Source: an uncultured SAR86 cluster bacterium (GTDB lineage Bacteria > Pseudomonadota > Gammaproteobacteria > Magnimaribacterales > D2472). From it: a stretch of 47,087 nucleotides of DNA. Each line of letters begins with the position of its first letter. The stretch's first letter is position 1. The stretch spans positions 1 to 47,087 of the forward strand of contig CABYCL010000007.1 of assembly GCA_902517505.1 (NCBI GenBank). Reading direction: 5' to 3'. Below are positions 16,622 through 25,922 of this stretch, in pieces. The notes beneath the pieces were generated by a model that was not told the origin of the DNA, searched no databases, and saw nothing but the letters and a program-made list of their open reading frames with translations. A program made the translations under genes and the position numbers.

Positions 16622-18433
16622 ATGTTTAAAATTGTAAAACATCTCTTTAGCATATTGAAAACAAGTCAAAGAAGGCAGTTTTACCTTCTTCAAGTTTTGG
16701 TTATAGTGATGTCATTAACACAGATAGTTGGCGTTGCCTCAATAATTCCTTTTATGGCCTTGGTTGGTGATTTAAGCCAGCTTCAACAAGACACCATTAT
16801 TGCAGAAGTTTATAAGTTGAGTGGCTTGAACTCAGAATCACAATTTGTATTTTGGTTGGGTTTAAGTGTTTTAATAATGTTATTTTTTGCATCCATTATC
16901 TCTATGTATACAACATGGAGAATTACATTATTTGCAAATAAAATTAGTGTTGAAATTGCCGATAGATTATATACACATTACCTAAAACAGGATTGGTTAT
17001 TTCATGCATCAGGCAGTAGCGCTCAATTAACAAAACAAATCGCGACTGAAACCCTAAGGATAAATCATGGTATTTTAATGCCCTTTATGCATTTGAATGC
17101 AAATGTTGTATTCGTGACATCTATGAGCATAAGTATTTTTATTTTTGATCCAATAGTTGCGATTGTTGGTGTTGTAATATTTGCATTATCATATTATTCC
17201 ATTTTTAAAATTGTCAGCCTTACATTATTAAAAAATGGCAGGTCAATATCAGAAATGTATGAAAAACGTTATCGCCTAATGAATGAAGGATTTGGCGGTA
17301 TAAAAGATGTATTGTTATTAGGAAGATACAGCGACTTTATAGATCGTTTCTACAGAACTGGCGTTGTGTTTGCTTATAGCCAAGGCGTTAATAACGCTTT
17401 AGCACATGCACCACGTTACTTTATGGAACTGATTGCTTTCGGCTCGATGATAGCACTCGTACTTTATTTATTTACAAGTTACGATGCAGATTTAAGCTCA
17501 ATTCTTCCAATACTTTCTGTATATGCTATTGCCGGTATGAAATTGTTGCCCGCATTCCAAGGAATATATAATAGTTTGGCGTCTATTAGGGCAAGCACAG
17601 GAGCCTATGAAGCAATTCAGCAAGATTTAATTGATTCATCAGAAATAAAACCTGCGACAAATATATCTAAGACAAGTAAAAAAGAAAAAAGCTATCTAAA
17701 TCCTAAAAAACAAATATCGTTAGAAAATATCTCATTTAGATATCCTGGTAAAAAAGAACTAGTTCTAAATCAAATGAATATATCAATACCAGTTAAAAAA
17801 GTAATTGGAATAGTTGGGCCATCTGGATCTGGAAAATCAACATTAGTTGATATTTTGCTTGGTTTGATAGAACCTCAGAAAGGATTCTTAAAGATTGACG
17901 ATAAAATTATTAATAATCAAAATCGTAGATCTTGGCAAAATAGCATTGGTTTCGTAGCACAAGCAATATTTCTATCAGAGGGCACCATTGCCGAAAATAT
18001 AGCTTTCGGTCTTTCAAAGGATCTAATTAACTTCAATCAAGTAGAAAATGCATTAAAGTTAGCTAACATGGATGAATTTGTCAAAGACCTAAAAGATGGA
18101 GTTCATACTAAGGTTGGAGAGAGAGGAGTTCAGCTTTCTGGTGGGCAACGTCAGCGAATTGGAATTGCTAGAGCTTTATATCATCAACCAGAGATACTTG
18201 TATTTGATGAGGCAACTAGCTCTCTTGATGGAATAAGTGAAAAAATGATTATGCAAGCCGTACACAAATTTAGCGATGAAAAAACCATTATCATGATTGC
18301 GCATCGTTTGAAGACAGTAGAAAAATGTGATCAGATATTTTTTATTGATGGAGGAAGAGTTGCCGATCAAGGCACTTTTCAAGAATTAATAAAAAACAAT
18401 GAAAAGTTTAAAAATATGGCTAATCATACTTAA
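16622..18433 (+). CDS. ABC transporter permease/ATP-binding protein, PglK/MsbA-type lipid-linked glycan flippase
   Basis: Full-length exporter half (603 residues) expected to work as a homodimer in the inner membrane. Residues 1-~330 hold about six membrane segments. The nucleotide-binding domain from about 360 has Walker A GPSGSGKST (~399-407), signature LSGGQRQRIGIARAL (~505), Walker B ILVFDEATSSLD (~525) and the H-loop IMIAHR. Its position in a glycan cluster with Wzz and a Wzy candidate, and the lack of any Wzx-type flippase in the window, suggest it flips undecaprenyl-linked units as PglK does. A general lipid-A type MsbA role is less likely here but cannot be excluded. Confidence 0.8.
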   Translation: MFKIVKHLFSILKTSQRRQFYLLQVLVIVMSLTQIVGVASIIPFMALVGDLSQLQQDTIIAEVYKLSGLNSESQFVFWLGLSVLIMLFFASIISMYTTWRITLFANKISVEIADRLYTHYLKQDWLFHASGSSAQLTKQIATETLRINHGILMPFMHLNANVVFVTSMSISIFIFDPIVAIVGVVIFALSYYSIFKIVSLTLLKNGRSISEMYEKRYRLMNEGFGGIKDVLLLGRYSDFIDRFYRTGVVFAYSQGVNNALAHAPRYFMELIAFGSMIALVLYLFTSYDADLSSILPILSVYAIAGMKLLPAFQGIYNSLASIRASTGAYEAIQQDLIDSSEIKPATNISKTSKKEKSYLNPKKQISLENISFRYPGKKELVLNQMNISIPVKKVIGIVGPSGSGKSTLVDILLGLIEPQKGFLKIDDKIINNQNRRSWQNSIGFVAQAIFLSEGTIAENIAFGLSKDLINFNQVENALKLANMDEFVKDLKDGVHTKVGERGVQLSGGQRQRIGIARALYHQPEILVFDEATSSLDGISEKMIMQAVHKFSDEKTIIMIAHRLKTVEKCDQIFFIDGGRVADQGTFQELIKNNEKFKNMANHT

Positions 18434-18454
18434 ATTGACTTATTTTTAGTATTT

Positions 18455-19528
18455 ATGAATAAAAAAATATTAGTTACTGGTGGTGCAGGTTTTATAGGCT
18501 CAGCCCTTATTCGGAATATTATATCTAACACTAATCATAGCGCAGTAAACATTGACAAACTTACTTACGCAGGAAACTTGGAATCATTATCATTAGTAGA
18601 AAGCTCTGATAGATATTCTTTTGAGTTAGCAGATATTTGTGATCCAAACAAAATTAAAAATATTTTTGAAAAACATCAACCTGATCTAATTATTCATTTA
18701 GCTGCTGAATCTCATGTCGATAAATCAATAAATACACCTTCAGAGTTTATACAAACGAATATTATTGGTACATATGTTTTGCTTGAACAGTCTAGAATGT
18801 ATTGGGGATCTCTTGAAAATAATAAAAAAGATAAATTTAGATTCCTTCATGTATCTACCGATGAGGTGTACGGAGATCTTGAAGGCACAAATGATTTATT
18901 TACAGAGACAACACGATATGCTCCAAGCTCTCCATATTCCGCCTCAAAAGCTAGTTCTGATCATTTGGTTCGTGCATGGAATAGGACTTATAAATTACCA
19001 ACATTAATAACAAATTGTTCGAATAACTATGGACCTTATCAGTTCCCTGAAAAACTTATTCCTAATACCATTCTAAAAGCATTGAATGGAAGTAACATTC
19101 CTGTATATGGTGATGGAAAACAAATACGAGACTGGTTATATGTAGATGATCATACGAGAGCACTACTTGAAGTTGGACTAAGGGGTAAAATTGGTCAAAC
19201 TTTCAATATTGGAGGTCACAATGAAATTCCAAATATAGATGTTGTAAAAACCATTTGCAATATATTAGATGTATTAAAGCCTAGCAAACATTATAATATT
19301 GCTAAATACGAAGAACTTATCACTCATGTTGAGGATAGACCAGGACATGACAGCAGATATGCTATAGACGCTAGTAAGATTGCAGACGAACTTAACTGGA
19401 GCCCGGCAGAAACTTTTAATACAGGCATTAAGAAGACTATTGAGTGGTACGTAGAAAATACCAATTGGTGCAATCAAATAATAAAAAATAATAATCAATA
19501 TATAAGATTAGGAGATAAAGATTCATGA
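18455..19528 (+). CDS. rfbB: dTDP-glucose 4,6-dehydratase
   Basis: Short-chain dehydrogenase/reductase that turns dTDP-glucose into dTDP-4-keto-6-deoxyglucose. The 357 residues have the NAD-binding GGAGFIGS (9-16), the catalytic triad region STDEVYGD (~134-140, with Asp-Glu next to Thr) and YSASK (~162), and the sugar-nucleotide segment [17 protein letters not shown]. All are typical of RmlB. The stop overlaps the rfbA start by 4 bases. RmlC and RmlD, which would complete dTDP-rhamnose, are not in the window. Confidence 0.95.
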   Translation: MNKKILVTGGAGFIGSALIRNIISNTNHSAVNIDKLTYAGNLESLSLVESSDRYSFELADICDPNKIKNIFEKHQPDLIIHLAAESHVDKSINTPSEFIQTNIIGTYVLLEQSRMYWGSLENNKKDKFRFLHVSTDEVYGDLEGTNDLFTETTRYAPSSPYSASKASSDHLVRAWNRTYKLPTLITNCSNNYGPYQFPEKLIPNTILKALNGSNIPVYGDGKQIRDWLYVDDHTRALLEVGLRGKIGQTFNIGGHNEIPNIDVVKTICNILDVLKPSKHYNIAKYEELITHVEDRPGHDSRYAIDASKIADELNWSPAETFNTGIKKTIEWYVENTNWCNQIIKNNNQYIRLGDKDS

Positions 19529-20418
19529 AGGGAATTATATTAGCTGGTGGTTCTGGCACTCGTCTTTATCCTGTAACTAAAGCAGTTTCAAAGCAACTGA
19601 TGCCAATTTATGACAAACCAATGGTTTACTATCCCTTGTCAGTATTGATGATTGCTAACATTAAAGAGGTACTAATCATTTCAACTCCTGAAGATTTGCC
19701 ACGATATAAGCAATTACTAGGAACTGGTAATGACATTGGTATGAAGTTTGAGTATGTAGAGCAACCTTCTCCAGATGGTTTGGCGCAAGCATTCATTCTA
19801 GCTAAGGATTTCATTGGTGATGATGATGCATGTTTAATTCTTGGTGATAATATTTATTATGGTCATGGTTTGAATGATCTTCTGTCTAGCGCTGTGATAA
19901 ATGCAAAAGATAAAAATAAGGCAACAGTTTTTTGTTATCATGTTAATAATCCTGAACAATATGGGGTTATTGACTTTGATGCAAATGGCAAAGTTTTAAG
20001 TATTGAAGAAAAGCCAGATAAACCAAAAAGCAATTTTGCTCTAACCGGTCTATATTTTTTCCCAAATGATGTAATTTTTAAAGCGCCAGAGGTTTTGCCT
20101 TCAGAAAGAGGAGAGTTAGAAATAACTACCTTAGCTGAAATGTATCTTCATGAAGATCGGCTAGATGTCGAATTAATGGGTCGAGGTTATGCTTGGTTAG
20201 ACACAGGCACACACAAAAAACTTCTTGAGGCTTCTACATTTATTGAAATAATTGAAAGAAGACAAGGTCTAAAAGTTGCATGCATTGAAGAAATTGCATT
20301 TAATAAAGGCTATATTAGTAGAACTCAACTTCTTGAATTAGCAAAACCATTATCTAATAATCAATATGGACAATATTTACTCAGATGTGCTGAAGAAATT
20401 AAAGATAAGGACTTTTAA
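19525..20418 (+). CDS. rfbA: Glucose-1-phosphate thymidylyltransferase
   Basis: Makes dTDP-glucose from dTTP and glucose-1-phosphate. The 297 residues begin with the nucleotidyltransferase signature [18 protein letters not shown] and [45 protein letters not shown] and the C-terminal [11 protein letters not shown] block are all characteristic of RmlA. Length is as expected. It overlaps rfbB and is directly followed by the FAD-NeuB fusion gene, whose ATG comes immediately after its stop. The fate of its product is open because no further dTDP-sugar enzyme follows. Confidence 0.96.
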   Translation: MKGIILAGGSGTRLYPVTKAVSKQLMPIYDKPMVYYPLSVLMIANIKEVLIISTPEDLPRYKQLLGTGNDIGMKFEYVEQPSPDGLAQAFILAKDFIGDDDACLILGDNIYYGHGLNDLLSSAVINAKDKNKATVFCYHVNNPEQYGVIDFDANGKVLSIEEKPDKPKSNFALTGLYFFPNDVIFKAPEVLPSERGELEITTLAEMYLHEDRLDVELMGRGYAWLDTGTHKKLLEASTFIEIIERRQGLKVACIEEIAFNKGYISRTQLLELAKPLSNNQYGQYLLRCAEEIKDKDF

Positions 20419-22794
20419 ATGAAAAAAACAGTATATATTCTTGGTGGAGGTATAACAGGTTTAGCATCTGCTTATGAACTCTTAAAACATGGACACAATG
20501 TTGAGATTATTGAAAAAACTTCAATGGTAGGAGGCCTAGCTAGGACTGAAACCTGGAAAGGAAGGCCTATAGATATGGGACCACACATATATCATACGCC
20601 TGACGATGATATTAAAAATTATTTGCTAACTGAATTTGAAGGCCTTTTTTACGAGAGAGATCATTGGGCTAAAAATTTTAAAAACGGTAAGTTTTATGAC
20701 TATCCTATTTCAAGAGAGTTTATTAATAGCTTGCCAAAAAAAACAAGTGACAAAATAAATGATGAACTAGCAAAGGTTAATCCTGACGATTTATCAAAAG
20801 CTAATAATTATTATGAATATACAAAAGCACTCGCAGGGGACACCTTACAGGAACTTTTTTTTACAAAATACCCAGAAAAGTTATGGGGCATTCCTACAAA
20901 TGAGTTAGATGCGAATTGGGCACCCAAAAGAGTACAAATAACTGAAGAACGTCGTGCATTTTATCAAGATCAGTGGAGTGCTGTTGGTAATGAGGGTAGT
21001 GGAACTATTCTTGGGTGTCTTGAGAAAAAAGTTCTTGACCTTGGCGGCGTAATAAACCTGGAAGAAACAATTCAAAATATTCAATTAAGCAACAGTAATA
21101 ATATAAATAAAATTGTTACAGATAAGCGTGATATCAGTTTAATGCCAAAAGATATTGTTATAAATACAACATCATGTACAAATTTCTCTAGGTTCCTTGG
21201 GTTTGAAACTAACTTAAAATATAGAGGAGTTATTTTGGTAATGTTGGAGCTTTCAACTGCAAAAGTTTTGCCTGAAGGCGTTGATTTTATTTATATAGAT
21301 GATGAAGATATTTTTTTTAATAGAGTCTCAGATCAAAATTCATTTATTAAAGATCCATCTCCAGATACTACAATAATGTGTTGTGAAATAACTTATTCTC
21401 CTGATGATAAATACGATGTGATGAATGAAGATGAGTTATTTAATAATGTTAAAACACAATTTGCCAGCCTCGGTTTATGTAAGTTAGATCAAATTACCGA
21501 CTTTAAAGTTATTAAGTTGCCCGAAGTTTATCCTATGTACATTAAAGGTTATCAGGCAGCACTTGCTGAGACACGTGAAAAATTTGACAAGATTTTAAAT
21601 TTATATACTTTAGGCAGCCTTGCAGAATTTATATATGCTGATTTACAAATATTGTTTAGTAAGGCAATTGATCTTGCACAAATTATAAGCGACAAGACAT
21701 TTAAAATTAATTCAATTGATAAAACAAACCCTCGTTTAGATTTTAACAAAATTGTAAGCATTAAAGATAAATGTGTGGGTATAGACCAAGGTACTTTTTT
21801 GATTGCAGAGATTGGGCTCAATCATAATGGAAGTATGGATATGGCAAAAAAATTAATTGATGCTGCTATTGATGCTGGAGCAGATGCAGTCAAGCTACAA
21901 TCCTATAAAACCAAATATCGAGTTGCAAAACATGGAAAAACTTCCCGCTACGTTGAAAAAGTTCTCGGCGTTGAAGAGACCGATTATGAGATGCTTAAAA
22001 AATATGAGCTTACAAAAGAACAAACTATTGAACTTTTTGATTATGCCAAAGATAGAACCATAATCTTTTCAGCTCCTTTTGATTTAGAGAGTGCAGATGA
22101 ACTCGCTGAGCTCGGAGTTGATTGCTACAAAATTGCGTCTTTTGATTTAGTTAATTTGCCACTTATTAGAAAAGTCGCCTCAACTCAAAAGCCAATAATA
22201 ATTTCTACAGGTATGTCATATCTTTCTGAGGTTCAAGATGCTCTTATGGAGGTTGCCAAATGTGGGAATCCTAATGTAATTTTGATGCAGTGTACATCTT
22301 CATATCCTTGTCCACCTGAAACCATGAACATCAAAGCTATTGATACAATGAAACAAGCATTCAATGGTTTACCTGTTGGGATCTCTGATCATGTAATAGG
22401 AGATATGGTTAGTCTAGGCGCAGTAGCTAGAGGAGGAGATATAATTGAAAAACATTTTACTTTAGATAAAAAAATGGAAGGCCCCGATCATATTCTATCA
22501 ATGGAACCAAAAGAATTTGCTGAAATGAAGGAACGAGTTAAAATCGTAGAAAAGTCTCTGGGTGATGGAATTAAACAACCATCGTCAAGTGAAATTGCAT
22601 CTGTTATAAGATTTAGAAAAACTATGTATGCGAAAAATAAGATAAATAAAGGCTCTATTATTAATGCTGAAGATATAATTTATACAGCTCCTGCTTATGG
22701 GATATATGCAAAATTTGAAGATATAGTTTTTGGTAAGAAGGCTAATCAAGATATACCAGAGAATACTCCAATTACTTGGGACCTGATCTCTTAA
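20419..22794 (+). CDS. Fusion: FAD-dependent amine oxidase-like oxidoreductase + NeuB-type nonulosonate synthase
   Basis: A 791-residue open frame with two enzymes. Residues 1-~430 are an FAD-binding oxidoreductase of the UDP-galactopyranose-mutase/protoporphyrinogen-oxidase-like kind seen in LPS clusters: ILGGGITGLASAYELL (7-22), VGGLARTETW, GPHIYHTP, KYPEKLWGIP. After a linker, residues ~456-791 are a complete NeuB (sialic acid synthase family): FLIAEIGLNHNGSMD, AVKLQSYKT, STGMSYLSE, QCTSSYPCP, GISDHVIGD, IIEKHFTLDKKMEGPDH. A C-terminal SAF/antifreeze-like domain follows (RKTMYAKNKINKGSII). NeuB enzymes condense PEP with a HexNAc-type sugar. No stop or frameshift occurs at the junction. NeuA follows two genes later. 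The substrates of both halves are unknown. Confidence 0.88.
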   Translation: MKKTVYILGGGITGLASAYELLKHGHNVEIIEKTSMVGGLARTETWKGRPIDMGPHIYHTPDDDIKNYLLTEFEGLFYERDHWAKNFKNGKFYDYPISREFINSLPKKTSDKINDELAKVNPDDLSKANNYYEYTKALAGDTLQELFFTKYPEKLWGIPTNELDANWAPKRVQITEERRAFYQDQWSAVGNEGSGTILGCLEKKVLDLGGVINLEETIQNIQLSNSNNINKIVTDKRDISLMPKDIVINTTSCTNFSRFLGFETNLKYRGVILVMLELSTAKVLPEGVDFIYIDDEDIFFNRVSDQNSFIKDPSPDTTIMCCEITYSPDDKYDVMNEDELFNNVKTQFASLGLCKLDQITDFKVIKLPEVYPMYIKGYQAALAETREKFDKILNLYTLGSLAEFIYADLQILFSKAIDLAQIISDKTFKINSIDKTNPRLDFNKIVSIKDKCVGIDQGTFLIAEIGLNHNGSMDMAKKLIDAAIDAGADAVKLQSYKTKYRVAKHGKTSRYVEKVLGVEETDYEMLKKYELTKEQTIELFDYAKDRTIIFSAPFDLESADELAELGVDCYKIASFDLVNLPLIRKVASTQKPIIISTGMSYLSEVQDALMEVAKCGNPNVILMQCTSSYPCPPETMNIKAIDTMKQAFNGLPVGISDHVIGDMVSLGAVARGGDIIEKHFTLDKKMEGPDHILSMEPKEFAEMKERVKIVEKSLGDGIKQPSSSEIASVIRFRKTMYAKNKINKGSIINAEDIIYTAPAYGIYAKFEDIVFGKKANQDIPENTPITWDLIS

Positions 22795-22799
22795 AACCA

Positions 22800-23840
22800 A
22801 TGAAGAAAGTCTTTCTCAAACAGCTTAAAGAAAACTTAAAGGCTCTTAAAAAAAATAATAGTAGAACTGTTTTTACTATTGCCACAACATCCAAACAGGA
22901 AACTGAACCTTATCTTACACCAATAAGAGAATGTGATTTTTTTGTTGTTTGCGGTTGTGTAATATTTGAACAATCTATTTTAACAGAAATAATAGATATT
23001 ATTGATGGGGAGGTCGATTATATTTTTGTAGATAGCGAAAAGAAAATTCCAGTCACAATTCATCCAAAACTTAATGTTGTCGAAACTGGAAATTTGTCAA
23101 AAATTTGTTTTCAAAAAATTAAAAAATCAAGAATTCTAGAATATAAGCCCAATGATATAACAGTTAATGCAACTTGGTCTTTTTTAAGCCAAAAACTTAA
23201 TTTTTTGAGTGGGAAAAAAGTTTCAATATTAGGCTCTGGTAACATAGGAAGTAAGCTTGCCTTAAAATTAGTAGAGTGTGGCGTGAGTGTAAGTATTTAT
23301 AGGCGAAATGCACATAAAGGCTATGGAATCGCTCAGGGTCTAAATTTTATAAAACCTGAAAATACAGTTTCAAATATTACTTTTCACGAAAATATTTTGC
23401 AAACCTCATTTATGTCAGATGTTTTAATAGGAGCCTCTAATGGAGTGCCTATAATAGATGTTGATATAGTAAAAAGTATTAAAAGTGATGCCATCATAGT
23501 TGATCTTGGAAAAAATAATCTTACACAAGATGCTATACAGCATGCATTAGATCAAAATATAGAAATTTATCGCACAAACATAACATCAGCTTTTGAAGGC
23601 TTCATATATGAAGCTATTAAAACAGACGAAATTTTAAATAATTCATATGGAAAAAAAGATTTGGGTTATTGCAATATAGTTGGTGGCGGTTTTCATGGTA
23701 GTGATGGGGATATTGTGGTCGATAATATTTCAAACCCAAATATAATCTATGGTGTCGCCGCAGGTGATGGAACTCTCAAAAATAAGCTTTCCACTAAAGA
23801 TAAAGAAAAACTAAGTAAATTAAAAAAAGAGATCTCTTAA
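22800..23840 (+). CDS. Unassigned NAD(P)-binding Rossmann protein of the nonulosonate block
   Basis: I do not recognise the family. The 346-residue protein has an N-terminal ~135-residue region with short hydrophobic strands (FFVVCGCVIFEQSIL). A clear Rossmann domain follows: GKKVSILGSGNIGSKLALKL (about residues 142-161), then IYRRNAH, which suggests NADP preference because arginines follow the second strand. It then has VLIGASNGVPIID and DAIIVDLGKN, and ends VGGGFHGSDGDIVV. The layout recalls shikimate/amino-acid dehydrogenases. The ATG at 22800 is chosen; an in-frame TTG at 22776 would overlap the fusion gene. It lies between the NeuB fusion and NeuA genes, so a step on the nonulosonic acid or its precursor is the natural guess. 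Confidence 0.6.
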   Translation: MKKVFLKQLKENLKALKKNNSRTVFTIATTSKQETEPYLTPIRECDFFVVCGCVIFEQSILTEIIDIIDGEVDYIFVDSEKKIPVTIHPKLNVVETGNLSKICFQKIKKSRILEYKPNDITVNATWSFLSQKLNFLSGKKVSILGSGNIGSKLALKLVECGVSVSIYRRNAHKGYGIAQGLNFIKPENTVSNITFHENILQTSFMSDVLIGASNGVPIIDVDIVKSIKSDAIIVDLGKNNLTQDAIQHALDQNIEIYRTNITSAFEGFIYEAIKTDEILNNSYGKKDLGYCNIVGGGFHGSDGDIVVDNISNPNIIYGVAAGDGTLKNKLSTKDKEKLSKLKKEIS

Positions 23841-23918
23841 TGATTGATTTATTAAGCTTCAAGTTAAACCTTAATCACAATAATTTCCTTATCTTCATAT
23901 TCTAAATAATAAATAAAG

Positions 23919-24611
23919 ATGAAAGTAGTAGTTATAATTCCAGCAAGAAGTGGAAGTAAATCTCTGCCAAAAAAAAATATATTACCTCTAAACGGTAAGC
24001 CTTTACTTTGTTACTCAGTGTCATATGCATTAAAGTCTGACTCAGTAAATAAAGTAATAGTTTCAACAGATTCTGAAGAATTTGCAGAAATCGCTAAAAA
24101 TTGTGGCGCAGACGTACCTTTTCTAAGACCAGCCAAAATATCTATGGACAATACAAGAGATTATCCTTTTATGAGACACGCTTTGGATTATCTTGACTCA
24201 GTTGGCGATGTTTATGATATATATATTTTGCTAAGGCCAACATCACCATTGAGGCCAGAAGGACTTATAGAAAGATCGATTGATATACTTAACAAAAACC
24301 CTAGTGCAACATCTGTTAGAGCAGTTACAAGGGCAAAGGAACATCCATACAGAGTCTTGGGAATTAATGAAGATGGTAGTATGAGCTCTATGATTTCTGG
24401 TATAGAAGAGCCTTATAATTTTCCTAGACAAGAGTTACCTGAAGCTTACTCCATGACTGGTGATATTGAGGCTGCTCGAAGAGAGACGTTATTAAATGGA
24501 AGTGTTTCTGGAGAAAATATGTTCCCAATCGTTATTAAACCTGAAGAAAAGATTGACATTGATCATATAGATGATTTCAAGATCGCTGAAGAAAAACTAA
24601 AAAATTTATAA
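23919..24611 (+). CDS. NeuA-type CMP-nonulosonate (acylneuraminate) cytidylyltransferase
   Basis: Activates a nonulosonic acid (sialic, legionaminic or similar) with CTP. The 230 residues open with the family signature IIPARSGSKSLPKKNILPLNGKPLL (the R-x-G-S-K-x-x-x-K-N core), followed by VIVSTDSEEFAEIA, a LLRPTSPLR block with the conserved R-P-T-S-P-x-R, and PRQELPEAY with TGDIEAARR near the end. A 78-base gap without a recognisable feature separates it from the Rossmann gene. It pairs functionally with the NeuB domain at 20419. Which sugar acid is used cannot be read from the sequence. Confidence 0.9.
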   Translation: MKVVVIIPARSGSKSLPKKNILPLNGKPLLCYSVSYALKSDSVNKVIVSTDSEEFAEIAKNCGADVPFLRPAKISMDNTRDYPFMRHALDYLDSVGDVYDIYILLRPTSPLRPEGLIERSIDILNKNPSATSVRAVTRAKEHPYRVLGINEDGSMSSMISGIEEPYNFPRQELPEAYSMTGDIEAARRETLLNGSVSGENMFPIVIKPEEKIDIDHIDDFKIAEEKLKNL

Positions 24612-24660
24612 TATTTCAGTAAGTCAATAGATTCAAAATTTAAAGATATTATTTATATAA

Positions 24661-25908
24661 ATGATAAAAATTTTTAAAGGCATTCTTATTTCAATGCATT
24701 ATTTTTTAAAGCTTATATTTGTAGGCAAAAGCTATGATGTAGTCTTTGTAAGTCCAGCATTTTTTAATAGAGGAGAAGGTGGAGAGAATATTCTATTAAA
24801 ACCAATGATTGAAAGTTGTATTAAGAATAACTTAAATTACTTAATTTTTGAGGATACTGACATCAAGGGCGTATACAAAAATTTTTCTAGAAATAATCAA
24901 GCAATCCGATTTGACTTCATTTCAATGATTCAGATAATTTTAAGAAAAATCTTTAACAGGAAAAGCAGAAATAATTTATCAAAAGATCAAATATATTTAA
25001 ATGAATTAAAGATTTCTAAAATCCTTAAAAAAATATTTTTTAGAAAATTTCACTCAAAAATTTATATAACTTTATTATGGAATAACATAACATTGTGGAG
25101 ATGTATTGATCCTAAAGCATGCATTATGGACTATCAGCACGGAATCATATTTGATGGGCATGAAGAATCAATCAAAGATGGAAAGCCTCCAGCAATAAAG
25201 CATCTTAATAATATTATTACGCTTGTATACGGAGATACTTTTAAAAATATTCTTATAAATAATGATGCTTCAGGATTTTATAGTGAAAAAAATGTTATTA
25301 CAGTTGGCTTAAAAAAAGAATCATATTCTCGCAAGAAATCGAAATTAAACAGTAAAAAAATATTATTTACTTTGCAGATTGTTCCAGATTGGGAAAATAA
25401 AGATATTAATGAGCTTTATGTTGATATTGTTGAAAATCTCATACACAGTAATGCTGAATATTTATTTCATAATAATTATGAAATTATTTTTAGAAATCAT
25501 CCAAGATTCGATGATAAAACCTGCCCAAATGTTAATTTAAGTTATGATTTTATATATTTTGATAATGAAACCCCAATTAATGATTTGCTTGATAAGGTTA
25601 ATATTCACATGACTTTCCATTCAACTTCAACTTTTGAAGCCGCAGTATCTGGAACTCCGTCAATTTTAATTGATATGCATGATCATTTCTCACCAAATGA
25701 AACATTCTTAAGACAATATAAGTATCCCTTTGACGATCTGGTGATAAGGGATCAAGAAGATTTCAGTAATATATTAAACTTATTAAATAATAAGCAGATT
25801 TATAATAAAAAATGTGAAGATGTATATAGATGGTCAAAAGAAATCTATCAAGATTTTGATAAGTCTGTGTTTGAAAATCTTTTGTTAGAAAATATAGATA
25901 ACAAATAA
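24661..25908 (+). CDS. Putative GT-B glycosyltransferase, candidate nonulosonate transferase
   Basis: A 415-residue protein of no named family that I can assign. The C-terminal half has features of inverting GT-B enzymes using CMP-sugars: an HP motif in FRNHPRFDD (~residue 280) and a serine/threonine motif HSTSTFEAAVSGTPSIL (~320), the two best conserved signatures of bacterial sialyltransferases and Kdo/capsule transferases. The acidic D/E-D/E-G motif was not found. The N-terminal half contains FVSPAFFNRGEGGEN and DYQHGIIFDGHEE. There is one hydrophobic stretch at the N-terminus and many lysines. Its place directly after the CMP-sugar synthetase fits a role in transferring that sugar. The transferase fold is moderately supported; the donor is inferred. 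Confidence 0.55.
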   Translation: MIKIFKGILISMHYFLKLIFVGKSYDVVFVSPAFFNRGEGGENILLKPMIESCIKNNLNYLIFEDTDIKGVYKNFSRNNQAIRFDFISMIQIILRKIFNRKSRNNLSKDQIYLNELKISKILKKIFFRKFHSKIYITLLWNNITLWRCIDPKACIMDYQHGIIFDGHEESIKDGKPPAIKHLNNIITLVYGDTFKNILINNDASGFYSEKNVITVGLKKESYSRKKSKLNSKKILFTLQIVPDWENKDINELYVDIVENLIHSNAEYLFHNNYEIIFRNHPRFDDKTCPNVNLSYDFIYFDNETPINDLLDKVNIHMTFHSTSTFEAAVSGTPSILIDMHDHFSPNETFLRQYKYPFDDLVIRDQEDFSNILNLLNNKQIYNKKCEDVYRWSKEIYQDFDKSVFENLLLENIDNK

Positions 25909-25922
25909 CAAAGATATCAGCT

